Assembly: GCA_049516395.1 (NCBI GenBank)
Contig: JBEKTD010000004.1
Coordinates: 186,001 to 250,000, forward strand
Length of the DNA stretch: 64,000 nucleotides
Source: Fen-1362 sp049516395
Lineage (GTDB): Bacteria; Planctomycetota; Phycisphaerae; Sedimentisphaerales; Anaerobacaceae
Reading direction: 5' to 3'
The position numbers were made by a program, and so were the translations under genes. The notes below the pieces were generated by a model, which saw nothing but the letters and a program-made list of their open reading frames with translations, had not been told where the DNA came from and ran no database searches. Position 1 is the stretch's first letter. Each line of letters starts with the position of its first letter. Of the stretch, positions 24,646-32,027 are shown one piece after another.

Positions 24646-26268
24646 TTAATGGCGAAGCAGTCGCCGATATAATTCCAGTCCAAGCAGCGAGAGAATAATC
24701 AGTCCTGCCCACATCATCGGAACGCCGAATATGATTTTTGAAGACGGGTTTTCGGCGATGTTTTTGCCCATAATAATACAGGAGATAAAAACAAGAGCCG
24801 GCGCTGCGCTGGCTGCAAAGGCGGTAAGGAGGTGGCCGCCTTTGAGGACGATTCCGAGGCCGATACCAATCATAATAAGAGTTACGCACCCGATGCCGAA
24901 GACAAGGCGTGAGTTCATTTCGGCACTTATAGAGGTAAGTGTCCTGGCGATTCTTTTTTGAAGCTGGTTCTGCAGAGCGAGCAGTTGTTTGTCGGGGCCG
25001 TCGTGCAAAGCGGCAGATATGGCTTTAGGGGTTATTTCGCCAAGTATGTCGTCGGTTTTGAAATTGTCTGTCACGGCAGCAGGCATAACAAGCCCCCTGA
25101 TGATTTGTCTTGCGAGGATATTTTCCTGCGCCTGCGGGTTTTGCGGGTCAGGGGAGGTCCATTTGGCGTTTTGAATATCGAGAGTAAGCGTGGGGGCCAT
25201 CTCATCGCCTTCGATATTGATAAAGGCCTTTTGACACCGCAGTGTTCGGGGCGGGGTGTCGCCTCTGACCGGCCGTTCGATAATAGTAATGTCATCATTG
25301 AGAATGAGGCAGTCCTCATCCTTGAGTGAACAGGATTTTGCGGAAAGTTCGACAACCTGACGGTCATTGAAGAGCTTGAAGGGTGTTTTTGCAGGGGAGG
25401 AGAAGGTATCGTTAATCTGCTGGGCGAGGAGTTCAGCAGTAAACATGGCATAGAGGTGGTGGGCAAGTCGGGCGACGGGTTCGAAGAGCATTGGGTTTCG
25501 GCGGATTTGTTTCATTTGGTCGATTTTTTTGAACTGGATATTGTCGCCGAGCAGTGCGCCGAATTCAGTGGTGAGGGAGAGGTGTTCGGCGAAGAAGGCG
25601 GCCTCTTCGCCTGGAGCTATCTGGCAGGTGTTGTGTGCGTTAATATGGACCTCGTTAATATTTTGATGAGGGTCGAAAACGACTTTCGCGGTTTCGGCGG
25701 TAACGATTCTCTTGATTGAGCCGTTAGATGCCATATCTACGGCGACGACACCTGAGAGCACATTATTTTGCATGTCGGCGTTGTCGGCGTAAATTCTGCA
25801 ACGGCCGTCGGGGGGCAGGGAATAGTAACCCTTTCGCTGGATATTTCTGAAAAGGATTTGCTTGGCATCGTTTTTGAGGGAATTTTCGGCCTGGTGTATA
25901 AAGGCGGGCATAACATAGAAGCTGAGGAGCAGGTTTGCGGTAGCGACGATGACGGCGAGAATAAAGCCGGGGTAAACCAGTGTGAGGACGGAAATACCGC
26001 TTGCCTTGCAGGCGTCGAGCTCGTTGTCGTTGGCGAGCCGGCCGTAAATGAGGGTGGTGGCGAAAAGCGCGGCCATAGGCAGGACAAAGGTGAGGGTAAC
26101 AGGGAGGAAATAAATCATAAGTCGGACGACCTGTCCCGGGCCGACGCCGAATTCCTGGACCGGGCGCAGAATGCTGCCTAAGCTCATCATTAACGTCAGA
26201 GCCACGGTTGCGAGGATAAAAACCCTGATGACCTCGCGAAAAATATATCTGTGAAGCGTGAAAACCAT
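24646..26268 (-). CDS. lptF: LptF/LptG family permease (first of pair)
   Basis: 540 residues from the Met at 26268, which gives the usual N-terminus MVFTLHRYIFREVIRVF; the frame is open 26 codons further. Six membrane helices frame an unusually large periplasmic domain (about 115-430; the family is normally around 360 residues in total). Family blocks include RPVQEFGVGPGQVVRLMIYF, LPMAALFATTLIYGRLANDNE and LDACKASGISVL. It acts with the downstream paralogue in LPS transport. The extra periplasmic length may reflect planctomycete envelope features. Confidence 0.85.
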   Translation of the reverse strand: MVFTLHRYIFREVIRVFILATVALTLMMSLGSILRPVQEFGVGPGQVVRLMIYFLPVTLTFVLPMAALFATTLIYGRLANDNELDACKASGISVLTLVYPGFILAVIVATANLLLSFYVMPAFIHQAENSLKNDAKQILFRNIQRKGYYSLPPDGRCRIYADNADMQNNVLSGVVAVDMASNGSIKRIVTAETAKVVFDPHQNINEVHINAHNTCQIAPGEEAAFFAEHLSLTTEFGALLGDNIQFKKIDQMKQIRRNPMLFEPVARLAHHLYAMFTAELLAQQINDTFSSPAKTPFKLFNDRQVVELSAKSCSLKDEDCLILNDDITIIERPVRGDTPPRTLRCQKAFINIEGDEMAPTLTLDIQNAKWTSPDPQNPQAQENILARQIIRGLVMPAAVTDNFKTDDILGEITPKAISAALHDGPDKQLLALQNQLQKRIARTLTSISAEMNSRLVFGIGCVTLIMIGIGLGIVLKGGHLLTAFAASAAPALVFISCIIMGKNIAENPSSKIIFGVPMMWAGLIILSLLGLELYRRLLRH

Positions 26269-26429
26269 TTTCAATCTTTGATTTATGATATTTGATTTCC
26301 GATTTAACATTGTCAACAAAGAGCGATGATTTGCAACAGAAATCATCAGTGAAAGCGGTTTATGCTTGAAAAGGCGGAGATTATGGCGTAAAACAGGGAA
26401 AGGATTTATCGTTGATTGGCGGGTAATTT

Positions 26430-27410
26430 ATGAGACATTACAGGACAATCGTGTTGGGTGTTGTGTTTGCCGGTTTATTTGCGGGATTTGCGCGGGCGGA
26501 CGTCGTTGTGCTAAAGGGGGGGCAAAAGCTCGTGGGTGATATTGTGGCGGAGAGGCACGAGCAGATTTACGTGGACGTCGGTGTTACGGTGATAGCTGTT
26601 CCTAAGGAGGATGTTCTCGAATATCACTATGACAAGACGGCTGACGGAAATGCTTTGTCGATGCAGGCGGCGGAAGCGAATGAGATAAAAACGGAGCCGG
26701 CGACAGGTCGGCTGTATTACACGGGCAAATTCGAGAAGAGGACAATTGAGCAGTGTGTGGCGGAAGTTGGGGAGGCGGTGGTCAAGGTGAGCAGCCCGGC
26801 AGGGATGGGGTCGGGATTTTTTATAAATGAGCAGGGGTATCTTATAACGAATTATCACGTTGTCGAGAAGGAAACAAAGATTGAGGTAACGGTATTTAAG
26901 AAGGCAAAAGACGGCTTCGACAAGAAGGTTTTCAAAGGCGTGCGGATTGAGGCGATAAATCCTTTCGTTGACCTCGCACTTTTGAAGGTCGATGATTTGG
27001 GCGATATGCAGGTGAAGTTTGTTTATCTCGGCGATATCGGCGAGATAAGGGCGGGCGAACAGGTGTTCGCAATCGGTAATCCGCTGGGTCTTGAGCGGAC
27101 TGTGACCAACGGGGTTATCAGCACGACGAACAGGGCGTTCGAGGGGCTGATTTATTTGCAGACCGACGCGGCGATTAACCCGGGCAATTCGGGCGGGCCA
27201 TTGTTTAACCTGTCGGGCGAGGTTATCGGGGTTACGAATATGGGTTACGTATTCCTCGGAGGGCTGGGGTTCGCGATACCGGTTGATTACGTGAAGCATT
27301 TTATCGATAACCGCGACGCGTTCGCGTATGACAAGAACAATCCGAATACGGGGTACAGGTATATTCAGCCGGATGGCAGACGCAATAAGAGTAAGCCGAA
27401 GATTGATTGA
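26430..27410 (+). CDS. Secreted trypsin-like (S1C, DegP-type) serine protease without PDZ
   Basis: 326 residues. A signal peptide (about 1-23) is followed by a 65-residue beta-rich N-terminal segment (VVVLKGGQKLVGDIVAER), then the protease domain: His in LITNYHVVEKE, Asp in NPFVDLALLKV and Ser in INPGNSGGPLFN, so the triad is complete. It stops soon after GLGFAIPVDYVKHFI, so there is no PDZ domain. Role: periplasmic protein quality control or regulated cleavage. The next gene starts 13 bases later and is probably co-expressed. Confidence 0.9.
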   Translation: MRHYRTIVLGVVFAGLFAGFARADVVVLKGGQKLVGDIVAERHEQIYVDVGVTVIAVPKEDVLEYHYDKTADGNALSMQAAEANEIKTEPATGRLYYTGKFEKRTIEQCVAEVGEAVVKVSSPAGMGSGFFINEQGYLITNYHVVEKETKIEVTVFKKAKDGFDKKVFKGVRIEAINPFVDLALLKVDDLGDMQVKFVYLGDIGEIRAGEQVFAIGNPLGLERTVTNGVISTTNRAFEGLIYLQTDAAINPGNSGGPLFNLSGEVIGVTNMGYVFLGGLGFAIPVDYVKHFIDNRDAFAYDKNNPNTGYRYIQPDGRRNKSKPKID

Positions 27411-27422
27411 TGAAAGGCGCAG

Positions 27423-29282
27423 ATGAAAATTAGAGCAGCATTTTCGATTTGTGTTATTTATGCAGCAGTGATGGTTGGCAACGCGAAGGGGGCAGGGCTG
27501 CCGAAGACGGCGGAGCTTGTCGGGACGGATACAGTGTTGCTTGTGGATATAAGCGATTTTAATCTGTTCAGGACCAAGCTCGAAAAGACCAGTATTTATA
27601 AGTTATATAATGACCCGTCGATGTCGGCGTTTGTGAAAAACTTTACCGCCAAGGTTCATGAAAAGATAGAGGGTGACAAGGACTCATTTGTAAAAGGCAT
27701 ACTCGACGCGAATCTTATGCCCGAAGGCCGACTGGCATTTGTGATGGCGGGGGGGCAGCAGGAAATGTCGATGATGCTGATAAGTCAGTGGGGTCGCAAC
27801 GTCGGCAAGGTGAGAGATATTATCGAGAAGATAACGGCCAGGTCCGTTGAAAAAGGCGAGCACAGGGGGGTTGAAAGCTACCGTGATGTGAATATCATAA
27901 CGCTGACGACGGCGGCGGCGGAGAAACCGGCGGTTAAAGACAGCGATGATAATATGGCGGAAAAAACAGGGCCGACATCGGAAAAAGACGTTTATTGTTT
28001 TGTCGGTGATTGTCTGGTAATGGCAAGCGATGCGGAGGCGGTAAAGTTCGTTGTTTCGCAGATTAAGGGCGCGGGGGCTTCATCGCTGGCGGGCGATACG
28101 GATTATACAGCGACGATGGGAGCGGTGGGGCCATATCATGACGCTGATGTATATGTTAATTTCAAACGAGTGATAAAACAGATGGTTGATGGGGACACGA
28201 CGGGCGAATCTCAGAAGGATATTGCCAATCTCGGTCTTGACGGAGCGGGGGGGCTTGGGTTTTCTGCCGGCATTGCGCCAGACGCGGAGAGTACGGTTCG
28301 AGGGAAGATTTTTTTGAGGACGACAGGGATGAGGAAGGGCATTTTGAAAATGCTGGAGATGCGTTCCGACCCGGTGCGTGCTCCGCGATTTGTGCCTGCG
28401 TCGGCGTGCTCGGTGAGTTTTTTGAACTTGGATATCAAGCGTGCTTATGATGAGCTTTGCAGCATAATTTACGGATTTGACCCGACGACGGCGCTGCTGC
28501 TTCAGCAGCCGATTCCGGGGACGGGGTCGGAAAATGAACCGGGGATATCTATCAGGCCCGACATAATAGAATATCTTGGCACGGAGGTTGTGATTGCGCA
28601 GAGCGTAAACAAGCCGTTTTCGAAGGATAAAGAGCCGACGGATATTTATATAGCCGTGAGTGTAAATAATCGGGCGGCGCTGGAAAAGTCGTTGTCGCTT
28701 ATTCACAAACGGCTGATTGCGCCGAACAACCCTGAGCCGACGCGTGAGTTGCTTGGATACACGCTTTATCTTATTGGGCCGGCGGGAGTACCTGTTTTGG
28801 GCGGGTCGGTGCCGATGGTAGAGGCGGGGCCGCAGCGTGCGACGCCGAAGGGTGAGCGGCTGGCTTTTACGATTACAGATACGCACTTGATTTTCGGGCC
28901 GGAGCCGGCGGTTGAGCGGGCGATAAGGACTTTGGGCGGTGCGGAAAGCGAGCCGGTGAGTTCGGCGAAGTGGTTTAACACAGCGAAAGCGGCGGTGCCT
29001 TCGGTTGTGGGGTCGGCGGGTTTTGAGGATAATTCGGCGTCGGGGGAATTGTTGTGGTGGATGCTGAAGGAGAACAGCAAATCACGGCGGGCTTCTATGG
29101 GAATGGGGCCTGCGGCGGCTGTCCTGGCGGGGCCCGACGCGTGGGATTTCGCGGACTTTAGTTTGCTCCCCGAGTTTAGCGTGGTGAAAAAGTATTTCGG
29201 CCTGTCGGCGGGGTATGGAATCAGCAGGCCCGACGGATTTTTCTTCGAGTTCAAATATCTTAATCCCCAGAGCAAGAACTGA
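27423..29282 (+). CDS. Large secreted protein of unknown function
   Basis: 619 residues with a signal peptide ending about residue 24 (AVMVGNAKG) and no other membrane segment. The opening ELVGTDTVLLVDISDFNLFR, GRLAFVMAGGQQ, DCLVMASDAEAVKFVV and the later FTITDTHLIFGPEPAVERAI look like repeated half-domains of a planctomycete-type secreted family in which bait-like phrases (self-monitoring beta sheets with DxxxVE) recur; I cannot name the family. Operonic with the DegP-type protease 12 bases upstream, which suggests it is a substrate, inhibitor or partner. A low-complexity patch (about 160-190) is Lys/Glu-rich. Confidence 0.8.
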   Translation: MKIRAAFSICVIYAAVMVGNAKGAGLPKTAELVGTDTVLLVDISDFNLFRTKLEKTSIYKLYNDPSMSAFVKNFTAKVHEKIEGDKDSFVKGILDANLMPEGRLAFVMAGGQQEMSMMLISQWGRNVGKVRDIIEKITARSVEKGEHRGVESYRDVNIITLTTAAAEKPAVKDSDDNMAEKTGPTSEKDVYCFVGDCLVMASDAEAVKFVVSQIKGAGASSLAGDTDYTATMGAVGPYHDADVYVNFKRVIKQMVDGDTTGESQKDIANLGLDGAGGLGFSAGIAPDAESTVRGKIFLRTTGMRKGILKMLEMRSDPVRAPRFVPASACSVSFLNLDIKRAYDELCSIIYGFDPTTALLLQQPIPGTGSENEPGISIRPDIIEYLGTEVVIAQSVNKPFSKDKEPTDIYIAVSVNNRAALEKSLSLIHKRLIAPNNPEPTRELLGYTLYLIGPAGVPVLGGSVPMVEAGPQRATPKGERLAFTITDTHLIFGPEPAVERAIRTLGGAESEPVSSAKWFNTAKAAVPSVVGSAGFEDNSASGELLWWMLKENSKSRRASMGMGPAAAVLAGPDAWDFADFSLLPEFSVVKKYFGLSAGYGISRPDGFFFEFKYLNPQSKN

Positions 29283-29322
29283 TAATCGGTAATTGATTAT
29301 CGATGATTTGCCGTGATTGCAC

Positions 29323-29352
29323 TTGACCGGGAAGCGGTCTTTACGCTAAAAT
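29323..29352 (+). promoter_or_regulatory. Promoter of efp
   Basis: TTGACC (29323-29328) and TAAAAT (29347-29352) with an 18-base spacer, 48 bases upstream of the efp start codon. Confidence 0.6.
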
Positions 29353-29400
29353 GGGCCATTTATTGATTATTGAAGAAAATAGCTTGTATAGGAGAACGTT

Positions 29401-29961
29401 GTGAAGGCAAGTGAAATGCGGCCCGGAATGGCCATTAAGATGCAAGGCCAGTTGTATATCTGTACCAAGTTTGCTCATGTGACGCCCGGCAACCTGCGGG
29501 CGTTCGTTCAGGCCAAACTCAAGAGGATTTCCGATGGCACCATTGTTGAGAATCGTTTACGCGCCACGGAGGAAGTTGAGCAGGCGTATCTTGATAAGCG
29601 AGAGATGGAATACCTTTACTCGGACAGCCACGGGCATGTCCTGATGGACACAAAGACGTTCGACCAGATAACGGTCCCTAACGAGATAATCGGCGACCTG
29701 ATAAAGTTTTTCAAGCCCAATACAATGCTGACGGCAATGCTGAATAACGGCAACGTTGTGAGTATCGAAATTCCCAAGACGGTTGAATTGACTGTTACGG
29801 AAACGACGCCCCAGCCCAAAGGAGCGACGGTTACCAATCAGATGAAGGACGCTGATTTGGAGACGGGCCTGAGAATAAGGGTGCCGCCTTTTATCGAAGT
29901 CGGCGAGGTGGTTCGCATCAATACCGAAGACGGCTCATACCTTGGCAGGGCAACGAAGTAG
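29401..29961 (+). CDS. efp: Elongation factor P with a non-canonical tip
   Basis: EF-P enters the ribosomal E site and relieves stalling at polyproline. The 186 residues have the three-domain EF-P architecture, from MKASEMRPGMAIKMQGQLY to the signature-like TGLRIRVPPFIEVGEVVRIN and a final DGSYLGRATK. The start is GTG after a good TAGGAG. The domain I tip reads HVTPGNLRAFVQ: Asn31 stands where the modified Lys (E. coli Lys34 in PGKGQA) is expected, with Arg at position 33. So known lysylation of that residue cannot occur. Either modification lies elsewhere or this branch works unmodified. Confidence 0.93.
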   Translation: MKASEMRPGMAIKMQGQLYICTKFAHVTPGNLRAFVQAKLKRISDGTIVENRLRATEEVEQAYLDKREMEYLYSDSHGHVLMDTKTFDQITVPNEIIGDLIKFFKPNTMLTAMLNNGNVVSIEIPKTVELTVTETTPQPKGATVTNQMKDADLETGLRIRVPPFIEVGEVVRINTEDGSYLGRATK

Positions 29962-29997
29962 CGTTTAGCGGATAGAAAAACTAAGCGCTATACGCTA
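29959..29997. repeat. Inverted TAGCGTTTAGCG / CGCTATACGCTA element
   Basis: TAGCGTTTAGCG (29959-29970) pairs with CGCTATACGCTA (29986-29997) with one mismatch, between the convergent efp and hisG ends. There is no U-tract in either direction. The CGCTATACGCT word recurs near 1018-1028 and 5073-5100, so this is part of a dispersed family. Confidence 0.55.
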
Positions 29998-30870
29998 ATG
30001 AATCACCTTGTTGAGGGGGTAGGTGATTATTCCTGAAGCGCCGGCGCGTTTTAGAGCGGGGACAAGGGAGCGTTCGATTTTGGCGTCGATAATAACTTCA
30101 ATGGCGATGTAATTGGGGTCTGCCAGGGACGAGATGGTGGGACTTTTTTCCGAGGGCAGGACTTTTAATATTTTGTCGAGATTGGCCTTTTCGATATTCA
30201 TTTTGAGGCCGACCATATTGCGGGCGTCGATGGCGGCATTGAGCAGGATGGCGATATTTTCGATTTTTTCCTTTTTGAATTTGTTCTGCCAGGCCTGTTT
30301 GTTGGCGATAAATCGTGTTGTGGAAGTAATAACGGTGTCGATTATACGCAGGTTATTGGCGACGAGGGAGTTTCCTGTTTCGGTAAGCTCGACAATCGCA
30401 TCGACGAGGCGGGCTTTGACTTCGGTTGCACCCCAGCTAAATTCGATTTTGACGTCGATATTTTTGTCGGCGAAGAATTTTTTAGTTACGTTGACAAGCT
30501 CAGTGGCGATGATTCCGCCTTTTAGGTCCTGTGCCTTCTGGATTTTCGATTCTTCAGGAACGGCCAGGACCCATCTTGTGGGTTTGCTTGTGGCTTTGCT
30601 GTAACCGAACTGGCAGACCTCGATTACGTCGGAGTTGTTTTCCATTATCCAGTCGTGCCCTGTGATTCCAGCATCGAGGACGCCGTCGGCGACGTATCGG
30701 CTCATTTCCTGTGCGCGGAGCATGGTCGGCCGTATCTGGTCGTCGTCGATGACGGGCAGATAGCTTCTGTCGGATTCGGTAATGTTGAAGCCGGCCTTGG
30801 CGAAAAGTTCGATGGTTGCTTTTTGCAAGCTTCCGGCGGGGATACCTAATTTTAAAACTTCCTGTGACAT
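29995..30870 (-). CDS. hisG: ATP phosphoribosyltransferase (long form)
   Basis: HisG joins ATP and PRPP in the first step of histidine synthesis. At 291 residues it is the long, self-contained form with a C-terminal regulatory ACT-like domain (about 215-291), which normally gives feedback inhibition by histidine. Recognisable: LGIPAGSLQKATIELFAKAGF, DAGITGHDWI, and the PRPP-loop region DAIVELTETGNSLVANNLR near 160. Other his genes are not nearby. Start ATG with GAAAG upstream. Confidence 0.95.
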   Translation of the reverse strand: MSQEVLKLGIPAGSLQKATIELFAKAGFNITESDRSYLPVIDDDQIRPTMLRAQEMSRYVADGVLDAGITGHDWIMENNSDVIEVCQFGYSKATSKPTRWVLAVPEESKIQKAQDLKGGIIATELVNVTKKFFADKNIDVKIEFSWGATEVKARLVDAIVELTETGNSLVANNLRIIDTVITSTTRFIANKQAWQNKFKKEKIENIAILLNAAIDARNMVGLKMNIEKANLDKILKVLPSEKSPTISSLADPNYIAIEVIIDAKIERSLVPALKRAGASGIITYPLNKVIH

Positions 30871-30898
30871 TTTATATTCTTTCGAAAAGTCGCATTAT

Positions 30899-31549
30899 TT
30901 ACGGTTTTTTTTGTGTTTTCTTTTTTGTTTTTGGCGGCTGTTTTTTGGGCGATTCGCTTTCTCGCCTGAGGAGCGAGTAAAATTCACGGGCGTTTTTGAT
31001 TGAAATCAGCCGGCAGAGAAACCCTTCGATTTCCTCGTAAGTGGCTTCGGTGTGGAGAAAATGGCCGGTTTTAAGAAACTCAATCATTTTCGGGGTCAGC
31101 GGTATGGCGTGGCCCTGCATTGAGGTGAGCATACAGTAATCGACGGCGAAGGGGGTTGCGCCGTTGAGCTTTTCGAGCAGTATTTTTGTGGGCCTTTTGC
31201 CTAATTTACGGAGCGACTGCAGGCCGAGCATATTGTGTTTGTTGAATACGGCGTTAAGCACGCTGACGAGTGTGGCGGCAATGCTGCGTGCCGGCTCAAA
31301 ATCCGGGCCGAGGACTTCGACTATTTCCTCGATGGTTGCCACCCGCAAATCGTTCCAGTCAACAAAGTAGTCCTTGAGCTTTTTAATCGCGGCCTGCGTG
31401 CGAGATTCCGTGAGGTTTTCGCTTACTATGGCGAAGACGAGTGCGTCAACGGGCTCATCGTACTCAACATGGTGATGCTTGCCCGGATTTTGCTTCATTG
31501 AGCGATAAAGTTTTTGAATTTTTTTTGAGTATTCTTTACTGTCTTTCAT
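30899..31549 (-). CDS. HhH-GPD superfamily protein, endonuclease III-like
   Basis: 216 residues resembling the helical endonuclease III/HhH-GPD fold: DEPVDALVFAIVSENLTESR aligns with the helix that precedes the catalytic pocket in Nth, and ATPFAVDYCML has the position and Asp of the catalytic VDTH-type loop. The helix-hairpin-helix LRKLGKRPTKILLEKL lacks the usual LPGVGxKTA form and its catalytic Lys, and the C-terminal four-Cys iron-sulfur motif is absent. A very basic Lys/Pro tail (PKKQPPKTKKKTQKKP) may bind nucleic acid. It could be a degenerate, non-catalytic or specialised DNA-repair protein. Confidence 0.65.
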   Translation of the reverse strand: MKDSKEYSKKIQKLYRSMKQNPGKHHHVEYDEPVDALVFAIVSENLTESRTQAAIKKLKDYFVDWNDLRVATIEEIVEVLGPDFEPARSIAATLVSVLNAVFNKHNMLGLQSLRKLGKRPTKILLEKLNGATPFAVDYCMLTSMQGHAIPLTPKMIEFLKTGHFLHTEATYEEIEGFLCRLISIKNAREFYSLLRRESESPKKQPPKTKKKTQKKP

Positions 31550-31560
31550 AAGTATCCCGT

Positions 31561-31606
31561 GGCACAGGCCTTAAACCCGTGAAAACGCGGCCGAAACGGC
31601 CGTGCC
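31561..31606. repeat. GGCAC...GTGCC stem-loop between rbfA and the HhH gene
   Basis: GGCACAGGCC at the left pairs with GGCCGTGCC at the right, and an inner CGGCCGAAACGGCCG forms a second hairpin. No U-tract follows in either direction. It could be a mobile intergenic repeat or an mRNA-stabilising element at the rbfA 3' end. Confidence 0.5.
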
Positions 31607-31620
31607 GACAAATATAACAA

Positions 31621-32007
31621 TCAACCGTGCTCCTGGTCAATGGAATCTTTGTCTTTGAACTCACCGGCCAGGTCGTCGATGAGCTTCATGGTTTCGATGA
31701 CTTTCTTGAAATTTTCATCCTTATGGAGATTTATGACGGGGCAGAACCTGCTTTTAATCTGTTCGGCTAGGAGCATCTGGATTCGTCTTTTTGCGTGGAG
31801 AATCGCGATGAAGGTTTTGTTCTGGGCGGTTTCGGTGCCGCCGAACATGCTGAGATAGACGTTGGCAATGCGCATATCCGCGGAGACATCGACTTTTGTG
31901 ACGCTGACAAGTGATTCTATTCGCGGGTCGCTGAGGTGATTCGCGATGGCGTCACTAACCGCCTCTCTTACGACACGTGCGATTCTCTCCTGTCTTCTCG
32001 TGGGCAT
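31621..32007 (-). CDS. rbfA: Ribosome-binding factor A
   Basis: RbfA binds the 30S precursor and helps 16S rRNA maturation, notably in cold. 128 residues with the KH-type fold: ARVVREAVSDAIANHLSDPR, VSVTKVDVSADMRIANVYLS, and the C-terminal LHKDENFKKVIETMKLIDDL, where family members usually have Asp-Asp-Ser. It is the last gene of nusA-infB-rbfA, 20 bases after infB, so it is probably translated from that mRNA despite a weak ribosome site. Confidence 0.92.
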   Translation of the reverse strand: MPTRRQERIARVVREAVSDAIANHLSDPRIESLVSVTKVDVSADMRIANVYLSMFGGTETAQNKTFIAILHAKRRIQMLLAEQIKSRFCPVINLHKDENFKKVIETMKLIDDLAGEFKDKDSIDQEHG

Positions 32008-32027
32008 AATAGTATAAAGAGCGATAC

